Position numbers and translations under genes: made by a program. Source: an uncultured Flavobacteriales bacterium (GTDB lineage Bacteria; Bacteroidota; Bacteroidia; Flavobacteriales_D; Crocinitomicaceae). Taken from it: DNA of 64,000 nucleotides. The stretch spans positions 1 to 64,000 of the forward strand of contig CALEIK010000024.1 in assembly GCA_937876195.1 (NCBI GenBank). The letters are read 5' to 3'. Below the pieces are notes generated by a model. That model worked only from the letters and a program-made list of their open reading frames with translations, did no database searches and was not told where the DNA came from. Of this stretch, positions 36,601-46,100 are shown one piece after another. Position 1 is the stretch's first letter, and each line of letters starts with the position of its first letter.

Positions 36601-37706
36601 ATGAATACGAATGGTCACCAGCGTCGTCATTGAACGACCCCTCTGCTTCTTCACCAATAGCAACCCCTTTAACGCCAACATTGTATTATGTGGATGCCAC
36701 TTATGGCATAGAGTGTGCCCTGAGCGATAGTGTTTTTGTTGATTTGAGATACTTACCAACGCCCGCTTTACCAGATAGTCTTAGCGCTTGTTACGGCGTT
36801 GAGCATATAATCTTAGCCTCTGGTGCGGATAGCTATCAGTGGACACCTGGGACTTATCTCAATACAACTGAAGGTGCAGAGGTGATCACTGCTCCCCTCA
36901 GCGATATTACTTACGATGTTTCTTTCACCAATGTATGCGGAACTGTTATTGAAGACGTCGTGGTTACAGCTATTATTCCTAATGTTGAAGCATTTAATGA
37001 TACGATTATTTGTCCCGAAGAATCGGCAATCGCAACTGCACGAGGTGGTGTATCCTACACTTGGTCTCCGACTTCGTCGTTGCACTATGAGACATATGAT
37101 ACCGTAGTTGTTTCACCGACAATACCAACGTATTATGTCGTAACCGGCGCTGATGAATTTGGTTGTCTTGATTCAGACAGCGTTTTTGTAGACTTGTTTC
37201 CACATCCTTTTATTCAAACATCTCCAGATCAATATTTATACTACGGTGATGAGGTAGAATTATTGGCTACGAGTTCAACAAGTGGTCCGTATGTGTGGTC
37301 TCCAAGTGATTTCTTGAGCTGCACAAATTGTACTAATCCAATCGCTGCTCCGCCTTCTACGTTCACTTACACTGTTTCTTATACAGATGTGAATGGGTGC
37401 AGCGCATCTGACGATGTCACTATTTACATTGAAACGCTGCTCTACGTACCGAATACTTTTACACCCGACGAGGATGAATTCAACCAGTCGTTTTTGGCGA
37501 TGGGAGGAAATATTGAGTCCTTCAAAATGTTGATTTTTAATCGTTGGGGAGAAGTCATCTTTGAATCAAATGACATGGAAGTTGGTTGGGACGGAACCTA
37601 CAAAGGTCAAAAGTGCCAAGATGGAACGTACGTATGGAAAATTATTCTTAGCGATCTAGATGGAAAGAAGAAAGAACATGTAGGTCATGTGAACCTCATT
37701 CGTTAG
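33624..37706 (+). CDS. Giant secreted SBBP/Ig-repeat protein with T9SS type B sorting domain
   Basis: 1360 residues with a signal peptide (QYLVLLSFYLLFFTGQAQ). Residues about 22-245 form the DUF7948-like N-terminal module often found before SBBP repeats; about 245-740 contain SBBP beta-propeller repeats (for example 'YIGGSANELPQSMI', 'STYIGG', 'YMGGQTSSS'). Residues about 743-1271 hold seven Ig/PKD-like repeats of about 75 residues, each with 'C-x-G/E...YSWSPASSL' type cores. The end (about 1272-1360) is the gliding-motility-associated C-terminal domain, 'FNRWGEVIFESNDMEVGWDG' to 'HVNLIR', i.e. a type B T9SS signal. It is probably exported to the surface as an adhesin or matrix protein. Confidence 0.93.
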   Translation: MLKQYLVLLSFYLLFFTGQAQEVWMNPNNGQWDDRILYQVDLAGGKMYLEEDGFVFHFYEAPRSHQHEEGDEHHNNEASDKVKNHVVRSKFVNSTWNGERKELGVSPFYNNYFFGSNRLNWQSEVYSYSKVVYKNFYSGIDLIVDGSEDQLKYSFEVFPGEDVTQISNEIDGADALELDGEGNLTIHTSLGTITESQPIAWIIDGEYKREVKIEYQVSGNKVSYSFPDGYDDTKKLVIDPYLVFSTFSGATTDNWGMTATPGPNGETYAGGISFGTGYPTTLGAFDVTHNGGTTNGGLPGFDIAISKFDDVGQQLLYSTYIGGSANELPQSMISGTNGELFVLGITASPNFPIASNAYQSTFAGGPATSAHSLLFNGSDIYVLKLNAAGTSLDASTFIGGSDIDGFNASTLFYNYGDSFRGEIGIDGQENVYIASHTQSADYPVTNGSTLSGEQDVVVTKLNNSLSGIEWSSYYGGSLLETGYSIAISSLGEVFVAGGTNSIDFSLNGNDPNYDGGIDGYVMKLDPNDGTMLAGSYMGDMEYDQTYFVRTDIDNAVYVYGQTETSWAITPGCYGVANSGQFLRKYSNDLTTIEWTTVFGAGSGHPEISPTAFLISDCYDIFVAGWGGAINSSGPAQFSSSDNFPITADAYQSGTNGSNFYLGILSAEAASLLYGTYMGGQTSSSNHVDGGTSRFDKSGAVYHAVCAACGGNDNGFTSTPGVWSTTNNSPNCNLAAFKFQLGLPYSLSANTTVCNGDPIQLSATGGISYSWSPASSLDDPNSPNPIATPTETTVYYVEMDFNEGCAIVDSIVIEVIQVPDLTLQTQSELCEGDTITISADGGLTYSWAPNQNISSTNNPIVEVWPIESQYYYCTITNECFSAMDSIFIDVHDLPNVTTTSDTMICEGGSADIAVSGANQYEWIPHPDLTVIGTNQASVTPEIPTYFFVTGVDVNGCENIDSVYVDFYEIPVLLISNDTIICFEESIQLTVSGADEYEWSPASSLNDPSASSPIATPLTPTLYYVDATYGIECALSDSVFVDLRYLPTPALPDSLSACYGVEHIILASGADSYQWTPGTYLNTTEGAEVITAPLSDITYDVSFTNVCGTVIEDVVVTAIIPNVEAFNDTIICPEESAIATARGGVSYTWSPTSSLHYETYDTVVVSPTIPTYYVVTGADEFGCLDSDSVFVDLFPHPFIQTSPDQYLYYGDEVELLATSSTSGPYVWSPSDFLSCTNCTNPIAAPPSTFTYTVSYTDVNGCSASDDVTIYIETLLYVPNTFTPDEDEFNQSFLAMGGNIESFKMLIFNRWGEVIFESNDMEVGWDGTYKGQKCQDGTYVWKIILSDLDGKKKEHVGHVNLIR

Positions 37707-37734
37707 TCACCCCTAGAAAGCAAAAATTAAATCG

Positions 37735-38259
37735 TTACACAAATCGGCTATCTACTTCCATCACATGCCCGCAACTATCACATGTCCGAAGGTCTTCAGA
37801 GCTGTAAAATTGCTTAAATCGCGAAAGAAAATCGTGCTCTATATCCTTCAACGGGAATTTAAACTCATGCAATTTGTGGTTACACTCATCACAAAACCAC
37901 ATCAGACCATCGATTAAATCTGTCCCATTTCGAACTTTTTCAATCACTAACCCAACAGTATTTGCTCCTCTAATTGGACTGTGAGGGATGTTTCCAGGAA
38001 GTAAGAAGATGTCACCTTCTTTTATTACAATTTCTCGTGCTACTCCGTTTTCTTGAATTTTCACAGTCGCGTCACCTTCAATTTGATAGAAAAGTTCTTC
38101 ACTTTCGTTGTAATGGTAATCTTTACGTGCATTTGGACCTCCAACTATCATCACGATGAAATCGCCGGCTTCTACGTATAGGTTTTTGTTTCCAACAGGT
38201 GGTTTCAATAAATCGCGGTTATCGTCGATCCATTTTTGAAGATTGAAAGGTGCTAGCAT
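37735..38259 (-). CDS. nbaC: 3-hydroxyanthranilate 3,4-dioxygenase
   Basis: 174 residues. Every key residue of the Cupriavidus enzyme is present with a constant offset of two: iron ligands His49, Glu55 and His93, substrate arginines Arg45 and Arg97, and the second, rubredoxin-like iron site Cys123/Cys126 and Cys160/Cys163. It opens the ring of 3-hydroxyanthranilate in the kynurenine pathway of tryptophan breakdown, whose product leads to quinolinate/NAD or further catabolism. No other pathway gene is nearby. It converges on the end of the SBBP-repeat gene. Confidence 0.93.
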   Translation of the reverse strand: MLAPFNLQKWIDDNRDLLKPPVGNKNLYVEAGDFIVMIVGGPNARKDYHYNESEELFYQIEGDATVKIQENGVAREIVIKEGDIFLLPGNIPHSPIRGANTVGLVIEKVRNGTDLIDGLMWFCDECNHKLHEFKFPLKDIEHDFLSRFKQFYSSEDLRTCDSCGHVMEVDSRFV

Positions 38260-38314
38260 ACAAATGATTTTAGAGTAAAGTTATAAAAATTGACTTTATA
38301 GATGAAGCGAGTGC

Positions 38315-38350
38315 AAAAAAATAGCCGTTTCAATTTCTTAAAACGGCTAT
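38315..38350 (-). terminator. Rho-independent terminator
   Basis: ATAGCCGTTT (38321-38330) and AAACGGCTAT (38341-38350) form a perfect 10-bp stem with a 10-base loop. On the minus strand a T run (38315-38320) follows, so it ends the transcript of the exported protein gene at 38368. Confidence 0.88.
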
Positions 38351-38367
38351 AAAAAGTTAAATGATTG

Positions 38368-38979
38368 TTACTTCAATTGCTTTGAAATATACCCAGCAAT
38401 CATTTTTCCAGCTTTCGCATAGGACTCAGAAATACGCGTAGATGTATCAAAATCCATTCCCATTGCTTGAGCTCCAGGCACCCCGTTTTGAACAAATTTC
38501 GCCAAAACATTGTCATGATTCTCAGTTTCAACGAAAATGTATTCAACATTAATTGATGCTGATTTTTTGGTGATACCAATGTTAAAACCAGGCTCTGTAA
38601 ATGTTGTTTTAACGATTAGTGTATACTGAGCGTCTTCCATCCCTCTCGCTCCAGTAATTCCTTTTCCAGAGAGTCCCTTATTGAAAAGCTCTTCAAATTT
38701 CGGGTGGTAAACACGGTCTCTCGAGGTAGTCCAACTTTCTTTCCATTTGTCACCACTTCCAGCTTCTTTTTCATTTCTTTCAGCTGATTTTTCTTCCAGA
38801 TAGGATTCCTCAGTTTTGTATTTTCCAACACCCATTTCTGAATAATCGTATTCAAGATTGATGGATTTTTGACCTTTCAAAAAGGCAAGTTTAGCATCTC
38901 CACTTGTCTTGACGATTTTTTGTCCAAATGTGAAAGCTGACATGCCAATAAACAGCATTAAAACAGTTAATTTTTTCAT
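38368..38979 (-). CDS. Exported protein of unknown function
   Basis: 203 residues with a signal peptide (KLTVLMLFIGMSAFTFGQ). The mature part contains a charged, Lys/Glu-rich stretch (about 60-85) and a later region 'ARGMEDAQYTLIVKTTFTEPGFN' with beta-strand character, ending in helix. No family is recognised from memory. Similar proteins in Bacteroidota are periplasmic and often follow stress or surface genes. It has its own terminator (38315-38350) and is a single-gene unit. Confidence 0.75.
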   Translation of the reverse strand: MKKLTVLMLFIGMSAFTFGQKIVKTSGDAKLAFLKGQKSINLEYDYSEMGVGKYKTEESYLEEKSAERNEKEAGSGDKWKESWTTSRDRVYHPKFEELFNKGLSGKGITGARGMEDAQYTLIVKTTFTEPGFNIGITKKSASINVEYIFVETENHDNVLAKFVQNGVPGAQAMGMDFDTSTRISESYAKAGKMIAGYISKQLK

Positions 38980-39123
38980 TGTTAAGTAAATTATGGTTTG
39001 TTAAATAGTGGTCTTTCCTTGAAAACCGATTCGAAGATATTAAAAATTGGCGAAAAAAAATAATGTCACTAAAAATTTGCGCCTTGGCTTGACATCAAAT
39101 TATGCTTGTTTATTTCGTCCAAA

Positions 39124-41985
39124 TCATTCTCGAACTACCGTAATGTTTCCGTGTTTTTCCCCCTCATCCGTACGAATGACATAAAAATATACACCTGGTA
39201 AAAGTGCTTTTCCATTTTTGTCGTTTCCGCGGAAGGGCGAAGAATTATTTGACGTACTAAACACATTATTTCCCCATCGATTCAGAATGTCCATTTTGTA
39301 TTCATGGCAGACGGTAAAGAGTGTATCAATGAGTAATTCGTCGTTCACACCATCATTATTAGCAGTAATAACATTTGGAACTACTAATTGATCGAGCGTA
39401 ATTGATGGAATTACGGTAAAATTGAAAGGATACTCATACACGCAATCGTTGCTACCGAAAAGCGTCAGTGTTCCAACAAAGTGGCCTGCTGTGGAGATAT
39501 TCTGCGAAAAGCTCAGTTGATTATTGGAAACAAGGTCCTCTACTTCCCATAAAACCCCATCAATGGCAAGATTTCCTGAGTTCACGTCTGCGCTAAATTC
39601 AGTTTCGCCACATCCGTCATCGATTAGAAAGTTTGTTTGTGGAGAGGAAGGCACTAAAACTGGTAATGCAAGGGAATCCTGACAGCCGTTACTACCTGTC
39701 ACTACAAGGGAAGCTGTATATGTTCCAGTTGGAGAATACGCATGTGTACTGTTTGGATCGGTTGAAGATGTTGCGTCGCCAAAGTAGAGGACATAGGATA
39801 GAACGTCACCAACTTGAGGGTTTCCCTGCCATGACGAGTTGTTTTGAAAACTAATAGATGACGCATCGCAGAGATCTGTCCATGAAAAATCGGTTTCAGG
39901 AGTAGCTAAAAAATCAACCACGAAGGTATCGACATCGATACATCCATTAGCAGAAATGGCACTCACCATAAAACTATCTTGAATACTTGGTGCTATTGAC
40001 GATTGAACACCGCTAACAGTTGAGCCAGTTCCGATTTGCGTTAGAGTTGGAATCGCATGCCATTCAATCAAATCAACGGGATCAGTCGCATCGGGAGTAA
40101 CTGTGGCGTCCATATCAACTGCTGAACCACAAACTTCCGACGGTCCAGTGTATGTTATATCGGGATCAGCAAAAACCTGTGACTGAATTGTAGTAATGGG
40201 TGAGACACAACTTCCTAAACTTGCAGTTAAATTAACGCTTATGTTTCCAGTCACTTGAGGCGAAACAAAAATCGTATCATTTTGCGGTAATGGATTTCCA
40301 AGGTTGTCGGTCCAGTCAAATGTCAAGGGTGAAGCGACCTGATTCCAGAATAGAAGAGAATCATTTTCGCACACGGGACCATTGGTGAAGATTTGTGGTG
40401 CCGGAGGGGCTTCAATAATTGAGATGTTTATAGTATCGGGTAACAGTTCACATTCATTCGGAAGATTTCCATAAACGATGTACATACCTGTATCGGAATA
40501 TTGCGAATTTGGAATAATGAGCGTGTCGCCAACTCCAGTAAAACCATTTGGACCTGTCCATTGATAGGTTGCGCCAGGCAAAGTATTTGTAACTAACTCA
40601 ATATCATCTCCCAAACAGAAAGTATTTGCGTCCGCATTAATTTGGTATTTATATTTTGCAAAATCACTAAAATAACCATATCTGCAGCCTCCACTCGAAC
40701 TGCCATGAATCATTCCAAGGTGAAAAAAGTTCGTAGAATTGGTCACAGCTCCAGACCCACCGGCAGGGACGGTAGCTGTCGGGATAGTAATTTGTGCGAA
40801 CATCCAGCCATTTGCTGTTCCAGGAACAAAAGAGAAGTCCGTAGGTGTGATCACAGCAGGATTTCCATTCAATTCAAAATTCCCTTCTCCGCCAGCTTCA
40901 ACCAAAACGATTAAAAACAAACTCTCTGCATTCGAGCGCCCAAAAGCCACGCGCTGCGAACCTGTGCAGACGATTGGAGGAAGAATACTCAATCCCACTT
41001 CGCAACCAAACCCAGACATTTGCATTACATAGACTGGATTAGAAGTTTCAATATAGGCCGAAAGTGCAGCGCCGATGGCATAATTATAACTTTCACCTTC
41101 ATTGATTGTTGTAACGACTGCACCATTCACGGAAATTGTAGTATTGTCCTCTGTGGCCAGCACGAATACCTGATCGTAAGGAGCATTTAGAAACCCTCGG
41201 ACAATGATGTACTCTGTTCCGATTATGGATAAAGGAATACTTTGATCTCCACCAAGATCGGCACAACCGCCAAATACGGTCCCAGCCAACAAGTCGTCTT
41301 TTACGGTAATAGCGATGGGCTGTGTAGACGTTACCCTACTTCCAAATAAATGTTGCATCGCCAATTGACTAGTCGCGGTTGCTGAATATGTTTGACCAGC
41401 ATTCAAAAGAATATTATAGGGAACTCCGGCTGCATGTCCTACAACATTTTGACTTGGAGTTATTGTAACAGTCGTATTGTCTTCGGTGGCAACAATGTCA
41501 AACGAATTATAAGGAAGTGGTGCATATGCCGCAGAGTTATCTAAGAAATGCTGTGTTGGCACAAAGAAGTCTGTTCCCATGGCATTTTGTCCTTTTAAGG
41601 CAAAAATTTCGGGATTACAATTACAGGAGGCACTGACCACTTCATAGTAGGCCGTGACGGGAGTAGTTGCTGTAATACGTAAGCCATAATCCAATACAGT
41701 ATTAGGAGGTTTAATTTCGATTTGGTCTATCCATGGGGTTAGATCGACAGTCTGTGTAGCTCCGGCAGGAATGACATAAACGATGGGTACAAATCCTCCA
41801 TTTGCAGGTTGATCTATTGTTACCGTACTTGCTTGATCGACGGTAGAGATACGAAAGACAATGGGTCGGTCGAAACTAGCGTTGATTGAGACCTCAGGTG
41901 CCGCAAACCAGAACAATGTATCCAGTTGCGAAAAAGCGGTCAGGAAACAACATAAAAAGAGAAGTGTGGTAAGCGTATTTTTCAT
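39124..41985 (-). CDS. Secreted IgGFc-binding-like/PKD protein with T9SS type B sorting domain
   Basis: 953 residues with signal peptide (TLLFLCCFLTAFSQ). Residues about 20-440 resemble the IgGFc-binding N-terminal family: 'GTDFFVPTQHFLDN' and twice 'ATEDNTTVTI/TISV'. Then follow Ig-like modules (about 450-520) and PKD-type modules (about 690-790), one reading 'VLYFGDATSSTDPNSTHAYS'. The last 90 residues are a gliding-motility-associated C-terminal domain ('VVPNVITANNDGVNDE', 'LNRWGNNVFSTSNN', 'GVYFYVIRTDEGEKHG'), a type B T9SS signal. It is a surface or secreted protein; a -7-like TAAATTTG lies at 42011-42018 upstream. Confidence 0.9.
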   Translation of the reverse strand: MKNTLTTLLFLCCFLTAFSQLDTLFWFAAPEVSINASFDRPIVFRISTVDQASTVTIDQPANGGFVPIVYVIPAGATQTVDLTPWIDQIEIKPPNTVLDYGLRITATTPVTAYYEVVSASCNCNPEIFALKGQNAMGTDFFVPTQHFLDNSAAYAPLPYNSFDIVATEDNTTVTITPSQNVVGHAAGVPYNILLNAGQTYSATATSQLAMQHLFGSRVTSTQPIAITVKDDLLAGTVFGGCADLGGDQSIPLSIIGTEYIIVRGFLNAPYDQVFVLATEDNTTISVNGAVVTTINEGESYNYAIGAALSAYIETSNPVYVMQMSGFGCEVGLSILPPIVCTGSQRVAFGRSNAESLFLIVLVEAGGEGNFELNGNPAVITPTDFSFVPGTANGWMFAQITIPTATVPAGGSGAVTNSTNFFHLGMIHGSSSGGCRYGYFSDFAKYKYQINADANTFCLGDDIELVTNTLPGATYQWTGPNGFTGVGDTLIIPNSQYSDTGMYIVYGNLPNECELLPDTINISIIEAPPAPQIFTNGPVCENDSLLFWNQVASPLTFDWTDNLGNPLPQNDTIFVSPQVTGNISVNLTASLGSCVSPITTIQSQVFADPDITYTGPSEVCGSAVDMDATVTPDATDPVDLIEWHAIPTLTQIGTGSTVSGVQSSIAPSIQDSFMVSAISANGCIDVDTFVVDFLATPETDFSWTDLCDASSISFQNNSSWQGNPQVGDVLSYVLYFGDATSSTDPNSTHAYSPTGTYTASLVVTGSNGCQDSLALPVLVPSSPQTNFLIDDGCGETEFSADVNSGNLAIDGVLWEVEDLVSNNQLSFSQNISTAGHFVGTLTLFGSNDCVYEYPFNFTVIPSITLDQLVVPNVITANNDGVNDELLIDTLFTVCHEYKMDILNRWGNNVFSTSNNSSPFRGNDKNGKALLPGVYFYVIRTDEGEKHGNITVVRE

Positions 41986-42132
41986 GTAGGTAGTAACACT
42001 AAGGGATGCACAAATTTATGAAAATAAATTGAGCTTCAGGCTGTTTGGCGCTTTAATAATAAACCGCAGAGCACTGCTGATCTACCTGAGTCGTCCGCTT
42101 CATTCGAATCTCGAAAAACCCAACATCCGTGT

Positions 42133-42165
42133 AAAAAAACGGTCGTAAAAAATAGTACGACCGTT
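42133..42165 (-). terminator. Rho-independent terminator of tonB
   Basis: AACGGTCGT (42138-42146) pairs with ACGACCGTT (42157-42165), a 9-bp perfect stem with a 10-base loop, followed on the minus strand by T's (42133-42137). It is 21 bp beyond the tonB stop. Confidence 0.88.
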
Positions 42166-42185
42166 ATTGCTACGAAAGCGGACAT

Positions 42186-42896
42186 TTACGATTTAAGGAT
42201 AAACTTAATCGGTAAACGAACAATTGTTCTGACTTTACCGTACGCATTTTCTGCAGGTTTCCACTGTGGAAAGTCTCGCACAATCCGCTTTGCTTCGCGA
42301 TCAATCGTTTCAGAGATTCCTCTTTCGATTTTCACATTTGACACGCTTCCATCTTTTTCTACCACGAATGAGACGTATACGGTGCCTTGGTTCCCAATTT
42401 CAATGTCAACTTGAGGATATTTCAGATTGGTGAAAATATCTTCTTGCATTTGCTGAATACCACCGATGTATTCTGCTTCGATAGGTGGGAAGGGATCAAT
42501 TTCCTCTCCAGTTACATCGACGATTGTACCGATTCCACCATCTCCTGGTTGTCCAACGATGGGCAAGTCAACTCCTGGAATAGGCAAATCTGAAGTGTTA
42601 ACCGTCACGTCAATTGCATCGGTAATACTTTGGTCGGTTAATCCGGTCGATGGTTGTTCATCCTTGTTTTGAATTTCGGGCACCTGAACAACAGGTTCTG
42701 GCTTTTCGACATCGGGTTCCTCGAATGAACAGTAAACTGGTTCATAAGTTACAGCCAGTTTTTCTTGCTCAGTTTTCACTGGTGTCGAGTAAGAGAATGC
42801 CGCCCATGTGAATGAGCCCGCTGTTAATAATCCTATCTGAAATAGGACAATTCTTTTCCGCTCGAGGTCGTACCTCGAATTTTTCTTTGCGATCAT
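42186..42896 (-). CDS. tonB: Energy transducer TonB
   Basis: 236 residues. One membrane helix (about 17-36) is followed by a periplasmic Pro/Val/Glu linker (about 50-140) and a TonB C-terminal domain (about 150-236): 'DIFTNLKYPQVDIEIGNQGTVYVSFVVEKDGSVSNVKI' in abbreviated form. The end 'VRLPIKFILKS' is typical. It couples the ExbB/ExbD motor to TonB-dependent outer-membrane receptors such as the one at 60104-62317. No exb gene is adjacent; the nearest set is at 11669-14290. Confidence 0.92.
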   Translation of the reverse strand: MIAKKNSRYDLERKRIVLFQIGLLTAGSFTWAAFSYSTPVKTEQEKLAVTYEPVYCSFEEPDVEKPEPVVQVPEIQNKDEQPSTGLTDQSITDAIDVTVNTSDLPIPGVDLPIVGQPGDGGIGTIVDVTGEEIDPFPPIEAEYIGGIQQMQEDIFTNLKYPQVDIEIGNQGTVYVSFVVEKDGSVSNVKIERGISETIDREAKRIVRDFPQWKPAENAYGKVRTIVRLPIKFILKS

Positions 42897-43187
42897 AATT
42901 AATAAAATTTATATGTTATGTCTTGTCAATTTTCAAAAGACGTGCCAATTATTTATAACATTGAAATACAACTAGTTAAAATGATAAATTTGTTATTTTT
43001 TTGTTAACAGTAGAGTATGATGTTCTTCCATTTTTCCACTCGTTTTTAACGATGAATCTATCGTTTGAACGTGTTTGGTACTTTTTTTGAAATGGCGCAG
43101 TAATTAAAAATGACAACATGTATGTTCCTTGTGTCTTTGTATGTTATACGAAATAGTGTAATTTTAGGCTTACTATAAATTTCATAA

Positions 43188-46100
43188 ATGCGTCCAATTT
43201 CATTCAAATTTTTAAAGCGAAAAAAATTCTGGAAACGAACCATGTGGTTTGGATTGATCACACCAATTGTGGTTTTTTCGGCATTGGTCCTTGTGGTGTA
43301 CGTAAAACAGGATGCGATTGTTAAGAGTTTAATTGAAACTGCGAATGAAGATTTTAAGGGTGCAATTCGGATAAAAGACAGCCACATCGCTCCGTTCGCA
43401 AACTTCCCTTATATTTCAATTGATATTGAAGAGTTGGAGATCTTTGAGGGAAAGAAGTTCACCAAAGCGACACGCATTGTGCACGTCAAGGACACGTATA
43501 TAGGTTTTAACATCTTTGAGTTACTTAGTGGAAAGTACGATGTAAAATCAATTAAATTATCGGATGGTGACATTCGCATTGTGCAGCACAAGAATGACGA
43601 GTTCAATATTGTAAAAGCATTTGAAAGCATCAAACCAATTGAAGAGATCGAAGAGGAATTGCATCTCGATTTAAAATCCATCAAACTGGATAGAATTGAT
43701 CTTTCTAAATTGAATGAGCTGAACAATATAATGGTTGATTTTTTCGTGGAAAATGCCGCAGCAAATTTCGAAACAAGTGATAAACATTTGTCGATTGGAC
43801 TGGTTTCAAAGTTCGAATTGAATTTGATCACCGAAGGAGATACAACGTTCTTGAAACACAAGCATTTTGAAGTTGATACGAAGTTGGACGTTGACCAGAC
43901 AAAGCAGTTACTTGCAATTAGTCCGACAGAAATAGTGTTGGAGAAGGCGACATTTAACTTTGAAGGTACGGTTGATTTATTGAATGAAATGGACCTGGAT
44001 TTACATTTTAGTGGTAAGAAACCTGATTTCAACTTGTTTTTAGCATTGGCACCTGAAGAATTGGAACCGACCTTGAAAAAATTTGAGAACAAGGGAGAGA
44101 TATTTTTTGACGCGACGGTCAAAGGGAAGTCGATACACGGACATCAACCTGCCATCAATGCACGTTTTGGATGCGATCATGGTTACTTCAATAATTTAGA
44201 TTCTGGAAAAAAATTGGATCAAATTGGATTCAAAGGATCGTTTACCAATGGTGAGAAGCGAGACCCATCAACAATGCGTTTCGTTTTGGAGAACTTCACA
44301 GCAAAACCTGAGGCAGGAACCTTTAGAGGAAAACTGAGTGTAGAAAACTTTAACTCTCCTGAAATTGATATGGAGGTTAAATCCGACTTTGATCTGGATT
44401 TCTTATCAAAATTCTTGAATACGCCAGAACTAAAAGGATTGTCAGGTAAAGTGGCACTGACGATGAACTTCAGAGATATTATCGACATTGATAACCCAGA
44501 AAAGAGCATTGAGCGATTGAATGAATCGTATTACAGCGAGCTAAAAATTGAGAACCTCAAATTCATCACCGATGAATTCGATGCACCAGTTAAAAGCATT
44601 GATTTGTACGCAACGTTGAAAGGGCATGAAGCCAAAATTAACTATTTAACCATGAAAATCGGACGCTCTGATTTGAAAATAAAAGGATCAATTAGCGATT
44701 TGCCAGCGATCATACATCACACGTCAGCGCCAATAGAGACAGACCTTTCCATCAGTTCAAAAATGTTAGACATCAAACAACTGACTTCAGGTAAAAAAGG
44801 AGGAGAACCGATCGATGAGCAAATCGAGAATCTGAGTTTAAATCTCAAATTTTTAAGCTCAGCGAGGGCACTGACGGAATCACCAAGTTTGCCGATCGGC
44901 GAGTTTTTCATTACCGATTTATATGCAAAAATGAAACATTATCCACACACGCTACATGATTTCCACGCGGATGTTTTTATCGATGATAACGATTTTAGGG
45001 TGATGGATTTTTCTGGAATGATTGACAAGTCAGATTTTCATTTTTCTGGAAGATTGGACAATTACAATCTTTGGTTTGAAGAAAAAATGCATGGGGATAC
45101 ACGCATAGAATTTGATTTAACGTCAAAAATGCTCCAGTTTGATAACGTGTTTACATATGGCGGAGAAAAATTTGTCCCTGTAGATTACCGCCACGAAGAA
45201 GTAGATAATCTAAGAATTCATTGCCGTACGGATCTGCATTTTAACGGTGGACTTAAATCGACCGATTTTTATTTGACCGAATTGGACGGAAAACTGAAAG
45301 TTCATCCATTGCGATTTGAAGATTTCAAGGGTCGTTGTCATCTGGAAGGCGGACAGCTAACGATAGACGATTTTAGTGGAAAAATGGGGCACTCTTCTTT
45401 CAATATCAATCTGGATTATGCGCTGGAAGAAAACAAAAAGGGAATTTCGAATCATTTAAGTGTTTCAGGAACGCGTCTAGACCTGGATGAGTTGATGAAT
45501 TACAATGATCATCCATCAACAGCTGGTAAAACTCAAGTGGACCACGATGCTGTATTCAGTATTTATGATTTTGAGTTCCCTGAGTTTAAAATTGACGCCG
45601 ATGTGAAGCAATTAAATTATCACAATTATAAGCTGGGAAACTTTAAAACTGCCCTTCGCATGGAAAAGAATCACATGATTCACGTGGATAAATTGGATTT
45701 CGACGCGGCTGGGGGTCATTTTGATATGACAGGATATTTAAGTGGAAAGGACAAAGAACATATTTATTTTCGACCAACGATTAAAGTCAGAAACCTTGAT
45801 TTGGACAAGTTCATGGTCAAATTTGACAATTTCGGTCAAGATCACGTCGTTTCAGAAAATTTGCATGGCAACTTTAGCGGAGTAATTACTGGGAAAATCC
45901 ACTTACATGCTGACTTAGTTCCAAAGATTGATGACTCAGAATTAAAAATTGACATGACTGTGCTCAATGGAAAGTTGGAAAACTATGCTCCGTTATTGGC
46001 ATTGGGCAGTTACTTTGAAGACGAAAAGTTGAGCAGCGTAAAATTTGATACGCTAACAAACGTGTTTACGCTCAAAAAGAGTGTGCTTGCTATTCCTACA

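Noticed and set aside
35850..37440. Regular repeats that could be read as an array
   Set aside because: They are degenerate 75-residue Ig-like protein repeats, not short identical DNA repeats with spacers, so not a CRISPR.
43409..44122. A 237-residue open frame on the minus strand inside the AsmA-family gene
   Set aside because: It is Ser/Asn/Phe-rich with no motif and lies fully within a longer, family-matching gene; it is a codon-composition shadow.
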